A stretch of DNA of 64,000 nt. Source: Nisaea acidiphila. GTDB taxonomy: Bacteria > Pseudomonadota > Alphaproteobacteria > Thalassobaculales > Thalassobaculaceae. Within the stretch, counting starts at the first letter, position 1. Each line of letters starts with the position of its first letter. A program made the translations under genes and the position numbers. Where the stretch lies: the NCBI RefSeq assembly GCF_024662015.1, contig NZ_CP102480.1:902501-966500 (forward strand), written 5' to 3'. Positions 27,301 to 35,849 of the stretch are shown here, one piece after another. The notes under the pieces were generated by a model that did no database searches, had not been told where the DNA came from, and saw only the letters and a list, made by a program, of their open reading frames with translations.

Positions 27301-28929
27301 ATGGACCATAAGTTGTTGAACCGGCGCAAAGACGCCGAGAGAGCGAACTTGGGCGTTCTGCGAAGCGGCAGAGGGCGGTTGCTTGCCTGTGCGCTGCTGC
27401 TGGGCCTACTGACGGCCTGCGCAGCCCCGGTCGTTCCCGTCGACCCCATGGTCTATGACCGCGATGCCGCCGCCGAAGTCTTCTCCGCCGGGTTCGAAGG
27501 CATCACCAGTTTCTATATCGAGGAGACCGACCTCCCCTCTCTCGCTGTCGCCGGCCTGCATGGAATGCAGAATCTCGACGCCTCCGTTACCGTTGCCGAT
27601 CGCGGCGACAAGGTCGTGATCGGTCATAACGGACGGGACGTGGCCGCCTTCACCGTGCCGGATTCCGACGACGTGGCGCGCTGGAGCATGCTGACCGCCG
27701 CAGCCCTCGATACCGGCCGCCGATTTTCGCCGACCATACGCGATGCGCCGCCCGAGACCCTCTACAACCTCGTCTTCAGAAGCGCGCTTGCCGATCTCGA
27801 CAGGTTTTCCCGCTACACCACCGCAGCGAACGCCAACCGCAACAGGGCGCACCGCCGCGGCTATTCCGGCATCGGCGTCGTGCTTGCCGAAGAGAGCGGA
27901 CGTGTATTCGTGCGGGAGGTGTTCGAAGACGGTCCCGCCGCCGAAAGCGGGATCGCGCCGGGGGACGTCATTCTGGCAATCGACGACAGGAGCGTCGCCG
28001 GGATTGATATGCAGGCAGTGTCCGACCTGCTCCGCGGACATGACGGCACCAAAGTCCGCGTCACGACCGAGGACGGGGAACGCGAGCGCACCGTATCCGT
28101 AACCCGCGCGCCGGTGATCGAGCAGACGGTCTATCTCAAGCGCTACGGCGACAGCGCCTATCTCGCGGTTCGCAGTTTCAACGAGGCCACCGCGTCCAGC
28201 CTCCGCCGCAAGGTCGCCGAGGCCGCGGCGGAAATCGGCCCGTCTCTGAACGGGATCATCGTGGACCTCCGGCATAATCGAGGCGGTGTCTTGCGCGACG
28301 CTGTTTCCATCGCCGATCTCTTTATCGAGGACGGACGGATCCTCCTGACCAAAGGGCGCCATCCGCGTTCGGAGAAAGAATTCAAGGCCGACCTGCCGGA
28401 TATCGCCGTCGGCATCCCTCTGATCGTGCTGATCGACGGCGATTCCGCCTCCGCCTCGGAAGTCGTGGCCGGCGCGCTCCAGGACAGCGGGCGGGCGGTG
28501 CTGATCGGGTCGCGGACCTACGGCAAAGGCACCGTGCAGATGATCGTGAGACTGCCGAACGACGGCGAGCTGATCATCACCTGGGCCCGCATGTATACCC
28601 CTTCCGGCTATCCGATCGCGCCGTTCGGGGTCTATCCGACGATCTGCTCGGCGGAAATCGGCGACCCTGAACTACAGTTCGTCGGCTCGGAAGCCCGTGT
28701 CGCCGCCGTCCGTGCCCGCGAGCTGCTTCGCCTGCGCCGAATTGCCCATGATCTCGACGACAGTATCCAGTCCGCGCTCATGGAGCGATGCGGAACGCGG
28801 AAAACGACGAGATCGAGCAAGGATATGGACCTCGCCATCGCGCTGAAACTGCTCCGGGAACCCGGCCAGTTCGACCGCGCCTTCGAAGCCTCCCTGATCG
28901 CCTCGAAGTGGCCCTCTCCGGCGCAATAA
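27301..28929 (+). CDS. S41 family carboxyl-terminal processing peptidase, lipoprotein
   Basis: A 542-residue CtpA-like protease. The N-terminus has a charged stretch, a hydrophobic segment and a lipobox LTAC, so it is probably anchored to a membrane in the periplasm. A PDZ domain lies at about 185-265 (GVVLAEESGRVFVREVFEDGPAAESGIAPGD region). The catalytic core has the serine in DSASASEVVAG (382-386 serines) and Lys409 in TYGKGTVQ. A roughly 110-residue C-terminal extension is rich in Arg and Glu. Tail-specific proteases trim envelope proteins. The ATG lies 31 bp after rnr; the substrate is unknown. Confidence 0.9.
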   Translation: MDHKLLNRRKDAERANLGVLRSGRGRLLACALLLGLLTACAAPVVPVDPMVYDRDAAAEVFSAGFEGITSFYIEETDLPSLAVAGLHGMQNLDASVTVADRGDKVVIGHNGRDVAAFTVPDSDDVARWSMLTAAALDTGRRFSPTIRDAPPETLYNLVFRSALADLDRFSRYTTAANANRNRAHRRGYSGIGVVLAEESGRVFVREVFEDGPAAESGIAPGDVILAIDDRSVAGIDMQAVSDLLRGHDGTKVRVTTEDGERERTVSVTRAPVIEQTVYLKRYGDSAYLAVRSFNEATASSLRRKVAEAAAEIGPSLNGIIVDLRHNRGGVLRDAVSIADLFIEDGRILLTKGRHPRSEKEFKADLPDIAVGIPLIVLIDGDSASASEVVAGALQDSGRAVLIGSRTYGKGTVQMIVRLPNDGELIITWARMYTPSGYPIAPFGVYPTICSAEIGDPELQFVGSEARVAAVRARELLRLRRIAHDLDDSIQSALMERCGTRKTTRSSKDMDLAIALKLLREPGQFDRAFEASLIASKWPSPAQ

Positions 28930-28960
28930 ACCGGCTACGCAAACAATCGGGGATCGGCGC

Positions 28961-28988
28961 TTGACAGCCGCCGGGATATGGATATGTT
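28961..28988 (+). promoter_or_regulatory. Promoter of rpmG
   Basis: A consensus -35 TTGACA at 28961-28966 and a -10 TATGTT at 28983-28988 with a 16-bp spacer, 39 bp ahead of the rpmG ATG. This is the best sigma70-type match I found in the window, in keeping with a highly expressed ribosomal protein gene. Confidence 0.65.
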
Positions 28989-29027
28989 TGCGGCCTTCGA
29001 ATTCACTCTGAACGATGGGGACCGGCC

Positions 29028-29195
29028 ATGGCCAAGCCCGCGACAGTGCTTATCAAGCTCGTCAGCACCGCTGATACCGGATACTTCTACGTCACCAAGA
29101 AGAATCCGCGCACCCAGACCGAGAAGCTTCAGCTCAAGAAGTACGACCCGGTCGCCCGTAAGCACGTGCTCTTCAAGGAAGCAAAGATCAAGTAA
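29028..29195 (+). CDS. rpmG: 50S ribosomal protein L33
   Basis: A 55-residue basic protein, [20 protein letters not shown] at its start and [19 protein letters not shown] at its end. This is the cysteine-free L33 form typical of alphaproteobacteria. It is a component of the large ribosomal subunit near the E site. It has its own promoter and is followed directly by a strong terminator, so it forms a single-gene unit. Confidence 0.97.
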   Translation: MAKPATVLIKLVSTADTGYFYVTKKNPRTQTEKLQLKKYDPVARKHVLFKEAKIK

Positions 29196-29223
29196 GCGAT
29201 TTTCGCCGAACGACTAGCTTAAG

Positions 29224-29246
29224 GGGCCGCTTTTGCGGCCCTTTTT
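29224..29246 (+). terminator. Rho-independent terminator after rpmG
   Basis: GGGCCGC at 29224-29230, loop TTTT, GCGGCCC at 29235-29241, then five T residues. The 7-bp GC stem and T-run are a textbook intrinsic terminator, 28 bp past the rpmG stop. Confidence 0.92.
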
Positions 29247-29278
29247 GATTCTCGATTTCCTGAAACGGGAGCTGCCGG

Positions 29279-30661
29279 TCAGCCGGCAGCGGACGTATCC
29301 GCAACGACGCGGTTCCGGCCTGCCGCCTTGGCGCTGTAGAGCGCCTTGTCAGCGCGCCGGATCAAATCCTCAACCGTGAGGTCCTCCTCGCGGCGCATCG
29401 TCAATCCGATGCTGATATTCACCGTGATCGCCTCGTCGATACCATCGACGACCACATTGGTTTCGGCAACGCGCACGCGCAGGCGCTCCGCCACCATGCC
29501 GGCGAATTCCTCCGACGTGTCCGGCATAACGACAACGAACTCCTCGCCACCGATACGCGCGACCATGTCTACGGACCGCAGACTGTTGGTCAATGCATCC
29601 GCAACGGATTTCAGCACCTTGTCGCCAACCGGATGGCCATGCGTGTCGTTGACTTCCTTGAAGTGATCGATGTCCAGCATCAGGATCCCGAGAGGCTTGC
29701 GATGCTCCCCGGCGCTCTCCATCAGGCCCTTGAGATAGGTCTCAAGGTAGCGGCGGTTGTAGAGGCCCGTCAGGCTGTCGATCAGGGCCATGGACAGTGA
29801 GCGCTCGTAATTGTCGCGCAAGCGGTCCTGAAAACGCCGCCGCCGGATCTGGGTGCGCGTCCGCGCCGTAAGCTCGTTCTTGTCGAGCGGCTTCATGATG
29901 TAATCGTTGGCACCAAGGTCGAGCGATTTGGCGAGCTTGTCGAGCTGGTCCATTTCGCCGGTCATCAGGATCGGCACCTGCCGGGTCCGTTCCGACGCGC
30001 GGAACTGGGACACGAGACGCAGCGCATCGTCCGTCTCCAGATTCAGGCTGCAGACAATGAGCTCGATGTCGATCTCCGACGCGATCCGCCTTGCCTGGTC
30101 CACGTCTGCCGCGACCCGCACCCGATTGTCGTCGCGGTTCAGGATATTCTGCGTATTGGCCGCATCGATCGGATTGTCCTCGATGAGCAGAATGCGGCCG
30201 GCGGTATAGCCAACGGCATCCTGCGCACCGGGATCCAGGACCCCGAAATGGGCTGAGGTCTGCTCGCGCAAGAGCCACTCGTCCATCATCACCTTGAGGC
30301 GGAGGAGTGACCGCACCCGTGCGAACAGCGCCGTATCGTCGACCGGCTTGGTCAAGAAATCGTCCGCGCCCGCCTCGAGCCCGCGTACCCGGTCCGACGG
30401 ATCGCTGAGAGCGGTCACCATGACGACAGGCAGATGCACCGTTGCCGGATTGCTGCGGATACGCTTGCAGACTTCGAAGCCGTCAATCCCGGGCATCATC
30501 ACATCCAAAAGCACGATATCCGGCGTTTCGGACTGAATGATTTCCAGCGCTTCCGGACCGCTGGACGCTGTCCGGACGTCGAAATACTCGCTGATCAGCT
30601 TGGCTTCGAGCAGCTTGATATTCGGCAGGACGTCGTCAACGACGAGTACGCGTCCAGGCAT
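29279..30661 (-). CDS. pleD: PleD-type response regulator diguanylate cyclase
   Basis: A 460-residue REC-REC-GGDEF protein. The first receiver domain has the acidic pair Asp9-Asp10, phosphoacceptor Asp53 (IVLLDVMMPGIDG) and Lys105. The second receiver (about 155-270) reads LIVCSLN where the acceptor aspartate should be, so it is a degenerate adaptor domain as in Caulobacter PleD. The cyclase domain has GGEEF at 371-375 and the product-inhibition site RSVD at 362-365. It makes c-di-GMP when phosphorylated and guides polar differentiation and motility. It is 4 bp after divK, the conserved alphaproteobacterial pair. Confidence 0.95.
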   Translation of the reverse strand: MPGRVLVVDDVLPNIKLLEAKLISEYFDVRTASSGPEALEIIQSETPDIVLLDVMMPGIDGFEVCKRIRSNPATVHLPVVMVTALSDPSDRVRGLEAGADDFLTKPVDDTALFARVRSLLRLKVMMDEWLLREQTSAHFGVLDPGAQDAVGYTAGRILLIEDNPIDAANTQNILNRDDNRVRVAADVDQARRIASEIDIELIVCSLNLETDDALRLVSQFRASERTRQVPILMTGEMDQLDKLAKSLDLGANDYIMKPLDKNELTARTRTQIRRRRFQDRLRDNYERSLSMALIDSLTGLYNRRYLETYLKGLMESAGEHRKPLGILMLDIDHFKEVNDTHGHPVGDKVLKSVADALTNSLRSVDMVARIGGEEFVVVMPDTSEEFAGMVAERLRVRVAETNVVVDGIDEAITVNISIGLTMRREEDLTVEDLIRRADKALYSAKAAGRNRVVADTSAAG

Positions 30662-30667
30662 CGTGCT

Positions 30668-31063
30668 CTACCCGAGGAATTTCTGTACCGTCTCCAGAAA
30701 ATGGCTGACCGATATCGGCTTGGCGATATAGGCCTCGCAGCCACCTTCCCTGATTTTCTCCTCGTCGCCTTTCATGGCGAACGCGGTGACGGCGATCACG
30801 GGAATCGAGCTGAGATCGTCGTCTTCCTTGATCCATTTCGTGACTTCGAGCCCCGAAACCTCGGGAAGCTGAATATCCATCAGAATCAGGTCCGGACGCT
30901 TCTCGCGCGCGATCTTCAGCGCTTCCATGCCGTCCCGGGTGCCGAGGATGTTGTAGCCGTGCGCTTCGAGAAGATCGTGGAACAGCTTCATGTTGAGCTC
31001 GTTGTCCTCAACGATGAGCACTGTTTTTTCGACCGACGTTTCTGCCGCCACTCCGTCCTCCAT
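30668..31063 (-). CDS. divK: Single-domain response regulator DivK
   Basis: A 131-residue stand-alone receiver domain: [20 protein letters not shown], phosphoacceptor Asp63 in [13 protein letters not shown], and the conserved lysine in YIAKPIS. DivK carries phosphoryl groups in the cell-polarity network (DivJ/PleC in Caulobacter) and acts on CtrA activity. I chose the ATG reading [10 protein letters not shown] because AGGGG lies five bases upstream; an ATG eight codons earlier lacks one. Gene order divK-pleD supports the identification. Confidence 0.93.
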   Translation of the reverse strand: MEDGVAAETSVEKTVLIVEDNELNMKLFHDLLEAHGYNILGTRDGMEALKIAREKRPDLILMDIQLPEVSGLEVTKWIKEDDDLSSIPVIAVTAFAMKGDEEKIREGGCEAYIAKPISVSHFLETVQKFLG

Positions 31064-31200
31064 CAGACCCCTGTCGCGGGCCTGCATCTCTGCAACCGAC
31101 CCGCAGCCAATATGACCGGGGAAAAATAATAACTTACAAATGAATAAACAGTTTAAACACTCCAAGCGCAAGTGACCATTGATCTAAACGGGGGACGGAA

Positions 31201-32127
31201 ATGGACGGAACTGGGCGCCCCCCATTCCGGATCGGCATCGATCTCGGCGGCACGAAAACCGAGGCCATCGTGCTTTCGTCCGTGGGAGAGGTCCTGGTGC
31301 AGGAACGCGTCCCCACTCTCAAGGGGAGTTACGAGGCGACGATCGAAACGATCCGCGCCCTGGTTTCCGGCGCCGAGGCAAAGGTCGGGCAACGCTGCTC
31401 AGTCGGCATCGGCATTCCCGGAACCGTCTCCCGCGATACCGGACTGGTCAAGAACGCAAACTCCACATGGCTGATCGGACACCCCCTGCACCGCGACCTG
31501 GAAGCGGCGCTCGAGCGCCCGGTCCGCCTGCAGAACGACGCGAACTGCTTCGCCGTCTCGGAGGCCGTGGACGGCGCCGGAAAAGGGGCTGAAATCGTCT
31601 TCGGCGTCATTCTCGGAACCGGCGTCGGCGCCGGCATCGCGATACGCCGCGAAGCTCTGGAAGGGCGCAACGGGATTGCCGGCGAATGGGGACACAATCC
31701 CTTGCCGGCCCCGCGCGATGACGAACGGCCCGGCGTCAAATGCTATTGCGGTCGGCACGGCTGTATCGAGACCTTTCTTTGCGGCCCGGCGCTGGAACGG
31801 CAATATCGCGCAGCAGCGGGCCAATTCGCTGATGCACGGGAAATCGCCGCACGCGCGGAGGCCGGGGAGAAGGTGGCGGAGACCGTTCTGCAACGCTACG
31901 AGGAGCGGCTTGCCCGCGCCCTCGCCCACGTCATCAACATCCTCGATCCGGACGTGATCGTACTTGGCGGCGGCTTGTCGAACGTGCGTCGGTTCTATGA
32001 GTCGGTGCCGCGCCTCTGGGAGCCGCACGTCTTTTCGGATATCGTGAGCACAAAGCTTCGGCCGCCGGTCCATGGAGATTCGAGCGGCGTCCGCGGCGCG
32101 GCCTGGCTCTGGCCGCATGAGACCTGA
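31201..32127 (+). CDS. ROK family sugar kinase (fructokinase/glucokinase-like)
   Basis: A 308-residue ROK kinase. The ATP-binding start [15 protein letters not shown], the sugar-binding GEWGHNPLP segment and the zinc motif [18 protein letters not shown] (His plus three Cys) are all present. [15 protein letters not shown] ends the nucleotide fold. Proteins of this sub-group phosphorylate fructose, mannose or glucose, and the exact sugar cannot be read. GGGGGACGGAA precedes the ATG. It is divergent from divK across an AT-rich gap, and 35 bp upstream of dinB. Confidence 0.9.
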   Translation: MDGTGRPPFRIGIDLGGTKTEAIVLSSVGEVLVQERVPTLKGSYEATIETIRALVSGAEAKVGQRCSVGIGIPGTVSRDTGLVKNANSTWLIGHPLHRDLEAALERPVRLQNDANCFAVSEAVDGAGKGAEIVFGVILGTGVGAGIAIRREALEGRNGIAGEWGHNPLPAPRDDERPGVKCYCGRHGCIETFLCGPALERQYRAAAGQFADAREIAARAEAGEKVAETVLQRYEERLARALAHVINILDPDVIVLGGGLSNVRRFYESVPRLWEPHVFSDIVSTKLRPPVHGDSSGVRGAAWLWPHET

Positions 32128-32162
32128 AGCAATACAGAAACGCCCTGACAGCGACGGGTAAG

Positions 32163-33515
32163 ATGACCGAGCGCAATGCTCCGACGCGACATCCGGCACT
32201 CTGCCGGGACTGTTATTCCTGGCTGGAGGACATGCCGGTCGCGGAAACCCCGCGCTGCCAGCATTGCAGCTCGCCCCGCCTTTCGGCACACGCAGAGATT
32301 CGCACGCTCTCCATAGCGCATATCGATTGCGACGCCTTTTACGCGACGGTCGAAAAACGTGACAATCCTGAATTGTTGAGCAAGCCGGTTATCGTCGGCG
32401 GTGGAAAACGCGGGGTCGTCTCGGCCGCCTGCTATGTCGCGCGCACCTACGGCGTCCGTTCGGCGATGCCGATGTTCAAGGCCCTGAAAGCCTGTCCGCA
32501 CGCTGTCGTCATCAAACCCGACATGCAGAAATACAGCCGGATCGGCAAGGAGATCCGCTCTCTGATGCAGTCCGTCACGCCGCTCGTCGAACCGATATCC
32601 ATCGACGAGGCTTTCCTCGACCTCAGCGGCACGGAGCGGCTGCACCATGCGCCGCCCGCCGAAACCCTCTGCCGCCTCGTCGCGCGCATCGAAACCGAGA
32701 TCGGTGTCACCGCCTCGATCGGCCTCAGTTACAACAAGTTTCTCGCCAAGGTCGCCTCCGATCTCGACAAGCCGCGCGGCTTCGCCGCCATCGGGAGATC
32801 CGACGCTATCGCCTTTCTGAAGGAACGCCCCGTCACCACGATCTGGGGCGTTGGAAAGTCGCTGCACGAGAAATTACGGCACGATGGGATCGAGACGGTC
32901 GGTCATCTCCAGGGGATGGAAGAAGACGCTCTCGTCCGCCGCTACGGCAGCATAGGAACCCGCCTCGCCCGCTTCGCCCTCGGGCGCGACGACCGCAAGA
33001 TCGAGCCGCATTCGGAAACCAAGAGCGTGTCCTGCGAGACGACCTTTTCCGAAGACCTGACCACGATGGAAGCCCTCGACCCGATCCTATGGCGTCTTGC
33101 GGAGGAACTGTCCGGGCGCCTGAAAACCAAGGCTCTCAGCGGCCGGACCATCGTTCTCAAACTGAAAACCGCGGACTTCAAACAGATCAGCCGGCAGGTC
33201 CACCAGCCCGGACCGACACAGATGGCGGATACGCTCTATCGCGCAGGCCGGCGGCTGCTTGAGCGCGAGCTCGACGGGCGGGCATTCCGGCTTATCGGCA
33301 TCGGCGTCTCCGACCTGGCCGATCCCGACGGGGCCGACTTGCCGGATCTCGCCGACCCCGGCCTGGACCGTCGGCGCAAAGTCGAGAGTGCGATGGATGC
33401 CGTCCGTGCGAAGCTCGGCAAGAAAGCGATCACAAAAGGCCGCGGTTTCGGTGACCGCATGGAGAAGCAGTGCGTCAGCGCGCGGCTGCCGGAAGAGGAC
33501 AGCGACCCGGCGTGA
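32163..33515 (+). CDS. dinB: DNA polymerase IV with N-terminal zinc-finger-like extension
   Basis: A 450-residue Y-family polymerase. The palm has [15 protein letters not shown] and the acidic pair in [26 protein letters not shown] and the little-finger domain follow. The first 45 residues carry two CxxC pairs (Cys14/17 and Cys32/35), a small metal-binding extension absent from E. coli DinB but known in some alphaproteobacterial versions. It copies damaged templates. The last 25 residues do not show a clear QLxLF-type clamp motif. The stop is 2 bp from the convergent eipB stop. Confidence 0.94.
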   Translation: MTERNAPTRHPALCRDCYSWLEDMPVAETPRCQHCSSPRLSAHAEIRTLSIAHIDCDAFYATVEKRDNPELLSKPVIVGGGKRGVVSAACYVARTYGVRSAMPMFKALKACPHAVVIKPDMQKYSRIGKEIRSLMQSVTPLVEPISIDEAFLDLSGTERLHHAPPAETLCRLVARIETEIGVTASIGLSYNKFLAKVASDLDKPRGFAAIGRSDAIAFLKERPVTTIWGVGKSLHEKLRHDGIETVGHLQGMEEDALVRRYGSIGTRLARFALGRDDRKIEPHSETKSVSCETTFSEDLTTMEALDPILWRLAEELSGRLKTKALSGRTIVLKLKTADFKQISRQVHQPGPTQMADTLYRAGRRLLERELDGRAFRLIGIGVSDLADPDGADLPDLADPGLDRRRKVESAMDAVRAKLGKKAITKGRGFGDRMEKQCVSARLPEEDSDPA

Positions 33516-33517
33516 TC

Positions 33518-34327
33518 CTAGCAGCCTCCGTCCGGTAACTTTTCGAGACGTTGCAGCGTCACATCGACGGTAAAGTCATCGAAATGGATCTCCAGACCAC
33601 GCGCGATGCCATTCGCATGCAGCTGGACGGTCAATTCGTAGTCCGGGGCTTCGCTGCTGTTGCCGGGTCCGAAGAAGGCCAGTCGCAGCGGCCAATAGGA
33701 ACCGGACAGCAACGGATCGTCGCCCAGTTCGGCGATTTTCTTCCGGCCTATGGCCGCCGAAACGAAACTCTCCGCCTCGAATTCGGATCCGTCGAAGAGA
33801 GAGGCGGAATAGAGCTTCTCACCCGTCAGGACGCTGTCCAGCAACCGCAAGGTATGCGCGCTCGGGAAAATAATGTCGGCCGGAAGCTCCATGCTGACAC
33901 TCTCGGGTTTGGAAAACGCGACGGCGACCGTGCCTGACGATGTCCGGACGGCCTTGCCTTCGATCGTCTCCTTACCCCCCTCTCCGAAATCCTTGTTCAC
34001 CAGGAACCGGTAGGAAGACCCGTCCTTGGCCTCCCAGGTGCTCATCACGGAGTCGACGCTGCGGAAACTACCTTCGACACTTTGCAAGATCATCAGGTTG
34101 CGCTGGTTGACGGTCCATCCGTCACAGCTGTCCCGCCACTCGAATGACATCTGTCCCCCCACCCCGACGATATCGGAATTTCCGGCACTGCGTTTGAGGG
34201 AAAGCTTGTAGAGCGCCTTGTGCGGCACGATCCGCTCGGCCGCTCCGGCTTCGGCCTGCCCGGTCGGGGCAAAGCCGGCGATCAGCGCCGCGGCGATCGC
34301 AATTGCAGCCTTCGAGATAGCCTTCAC
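33518..34327 (-). CDS. eipB: Periplasmic cell-envelope integrity protein EipB (DUF1849)
   Basis: A 269-residue secreted protein. A signal peptide (AISKAAIAIAAALIAG...GQAEA) precedes a beta-rich body typical of DUF1849: HKALYKLSLKRS, GGQMSFEWRDSCDGWTVNQR and LEIHFDDFTVDVTLQRLEKL. Cys68 and the very last residue, Cys269, correspond to the disulfide pair described in Brucella EipB. The start is a GTG five bases after GGAGG; an upstream ATG (MEDDVKAIS) would spoil the signal peptide. EipB is a periplasmic beta-spiral protein needed for envelope stability. Expression is from an own promoter I could not locate. Confidence 0.9.
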   Translation of the reverse strand: MKAISKAAIAIAAALIAGFAPTGQAEAGAAERIVPHKALYKLSLKRSAGNSDIVGVGGQMSFEWRDSCDGWTVNQRNLMILQSVEGSFRSVDSVMSTWEAKDGSSYRFLVNKDFGEGGKETIEGKAVRTSSGTVAVAFSKPESVSMELPADIIFPSAHTLRLLDSVLTGEKLYSASLFDGSEFEAESFVSAAIGRKKIAELGDDPLLSGSYWPLRLAFFGPGNSSEAPDYELTVQLHANGIARGLEIHFDDFTVDVTLQRLEKLPDGGC

Positions 34328-34548
34328 ATCGTCCTCCATCGGGTCATGGAACGCCGGAACACCCGGCAGAGCTTTCCTACTTCCCGGCAAATCCTGCCCG
34401 GCCTCCACCAATATGGCCCGGCAGGACGGAAATGAAACCGGCTATTGAAAGAAATACTGCATAAATTTCAATCAGTTCCAACCCATCTCATGGCTGGCAC
34501 GGGCCGTGCATTCCTTCGGGGCGAGAAACAACAACCCGGTGGTGTGAC

Positions 34549-35280
34549 ATGTCTGGCTTCATGCACCCGCAAGACCTGAAACTGGAAGACACGCAATTGA
34601 CGAGCGCTTTTGCAAATCTCGATGTCGGCAATCTTCTCTCCCGCATGCCGGCCGAGATCGCCACTCGTGCTTCTGAGATCGTCAAGGACGCGGAACTGGA
34701 CGACACGGAAATCGCTCTCCGTCTTGCGATGATCGCGATGACCGAAGCCGAGAACCGGATCGCCCGTCAGGAAAAGCGCATTGCCCATCTCGAAAGCCTT
34801 TCGGTCACCGATGAGCTTACCGGCCTGCTGAACCGTCGCGGTTTTGCCGAGCGGCTACAGAGCGCGTTGGCGGCATGCAAGCGTCAGGGGATCACGGGCA
34901 CGCTTCTGATGATCGACCTCGACAAGTTCAAAGCGGTGAACGACACCTACGGTCATGCCGCTGGCGACGCACTGCTCATAACCGTCGCGCGCATTCTTCA
35001 GTCCCGGACCCGCGAAACCGACAGCGTCGCCCGTCTCGGCGGGGACGAGTTCGCCGTCATCATGTCCGGCGCCGACGAGGACGATGCGCAGGCAAGGATC
35101 AATGCGCTCGACCACGAACTGAACACAAGGATCCTGCAGTGGAACGGATCCGCCATCCATCTTCACGCCAGTGTCGGACATGACGCCTATGGGCCGGACG
35201 ACACGGAACCCGAATTGCTCGACAGGGTCGACCGCGCAATGTACGCGCGGAAACAGGAAAGCGTTTTCGCCGACCTGTAA
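34549..35280 (+). CDS. Diguanylate cyclase (GGDEF)
   Basis: A 243-residue cyclase. Residues 1-80 are mainly helical, probably a dimerising coiled coil (TEAENRIARQEKRIAHLE), with no recognisable sensor domain. The GGDEF domain runs from SVTDELTGLLNRRGF with GGDEF at 164-168 and an inhibitory RETD site at 155-158. It makes c-di-GMP from two GTP. No membrane segment is present, so it is cytosolic. It is the second c-di-GMP synthase within 5 kb of pleD but on the opposite strand. A strong terminator follows 76 bp downstream. Confidence 0.92.
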   Translation: MSGFMHPQDLKLEDTQLTSAFANLDVGNLLSRMPAEIATRASEIVKDAELDDTEIALRLAMIAMTEAENRIARQEKRIAHLESLSVTDELTGLLNRRGFAERLQSALAACKRQGITGTLLMIDLDKFKAVNDTYGHAAGDALLITVARILQSRTRETDSVARLGGDEFAVIMSGADEDDAQARINALDHELNTRILQWNGSAIHLHASVGHDAYGPDDTEPELLDRVDRAMYARKQESVFADL

Positions 35281-35355
35281 TCGATCCTGACGCGCAACCT
35301 ACTTGTCGATACGGGCATTTGCCTCCTCTGTCGGCAAGCACCCAGAGCAAACCTT

Positions 35356-35386
35356 GAGGGAGCTGAGCAATCAGCTCCCTCTTTTT
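35356..35386 (+). terminator. Rho-independent terminator after the GGDEF gene
   Basis: GAGGGAGCTGA at 35356-35366, loop GCAA, TCAGCTCCCTC at 35371-35381, then TTTTT. The 11-bp perfect stem with a GNRA-type tetraloop is one of the strongest intrinsic terminators in the window. Confidence 0.93.
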
Positions 35387-35487
35387 CCTTGCGATTCGGG
35401 TCCGCAAGGCGCCTTGCCCGGGATCTGCGAAAAGCCTAATTTCCGGGAGCGGCACTACCTCCCGCACTTCTCAATTCTCTTCGGGAG
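35387..35487 (+). promoter_or_regulatory. Structured leader of the SMR gene with alternative pairing over the ribosome binding site
   Basis: Directly after the terminator is a 7-bp hairpin CCTTGCG/CGCAAGG (35387-35393 with 35403-35409). CTCCCG at 35459-35464 can then pair either with CGGGAG at 35444-35449 or with the identical CGGGAG at 35482-35487, which contains the Shine-Dalgarno of the SMR gene. The two pairings exclude each other, a layout used by translational riboswitches and thermosensors. No known riboswitch consensus was recognised, and where transcription starts is unknown. Confidence 0.4.
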
Positions 35488-35495
35488 TGAGCCCG

Positions 35496-35825
35496 ATGGC
35501 TTACCTCTATCTCGGGCTGGCGATCGTCGCGGAGGTGATCGGCACGATCGCGCTGAAGGCCACCAACGGGTTCACCGTGCTAGTCCCATCGCTCGTGGTG
35601 CTGATCGGTTATTCGGCGGCTTTCGTATTGCTGAGTTTCAGCCTCAGGGAGATTCCCGTCGGGATCGCCTACGGGATCTGGTCTGGTCTTGGCGTCGTGC
35701 TTGTGTCGGTCGCAGGGATCTTCATTTTCAAGCAGATACCCGACGCCGCGGCCGTCGTCGGCCTCACACTCATCGTGTCAGGTGTTGCGGTGATTCACCT
35801 TTTCTCGAAGGCCGGCGGACATTGA
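35496..35825 (+). CDS. Small multidrug resistance (EmrE-type) transporter
   Basis: A 109-residue protein with four membrane helices. The N-terminus reads MAYLYLGLAIVAEVIGTIAL, with Glu13 at the place of the essential EmrE Glu14. GIAYGIWSGLGVVLVS in helix 3 is the SMR signature. The pattern is closer to quaternary-ammonium exporters (EmrE) than to the guanidinium exporters (Gdx/SugE). It works as an antiparallel dimer coupled to proton entry. I start at the ATG after GGGAG (8-base spacing) rather than at the overlapping GTG. Confidence 0.92.
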   Translation: MAYLYLGLAIVAEVIGTIALKATNGFTVLVPSLVVLIGYSAAFVLLSFSLREIPVGIAYGIWSGLGVVLVSVAGIFIFKQIPDAAAVVGLTLIVSGVAVIHLFSKAGGH

Positions 35826-35849
35826 GAAAAGAGGGCGTCCGGCCGGGGC

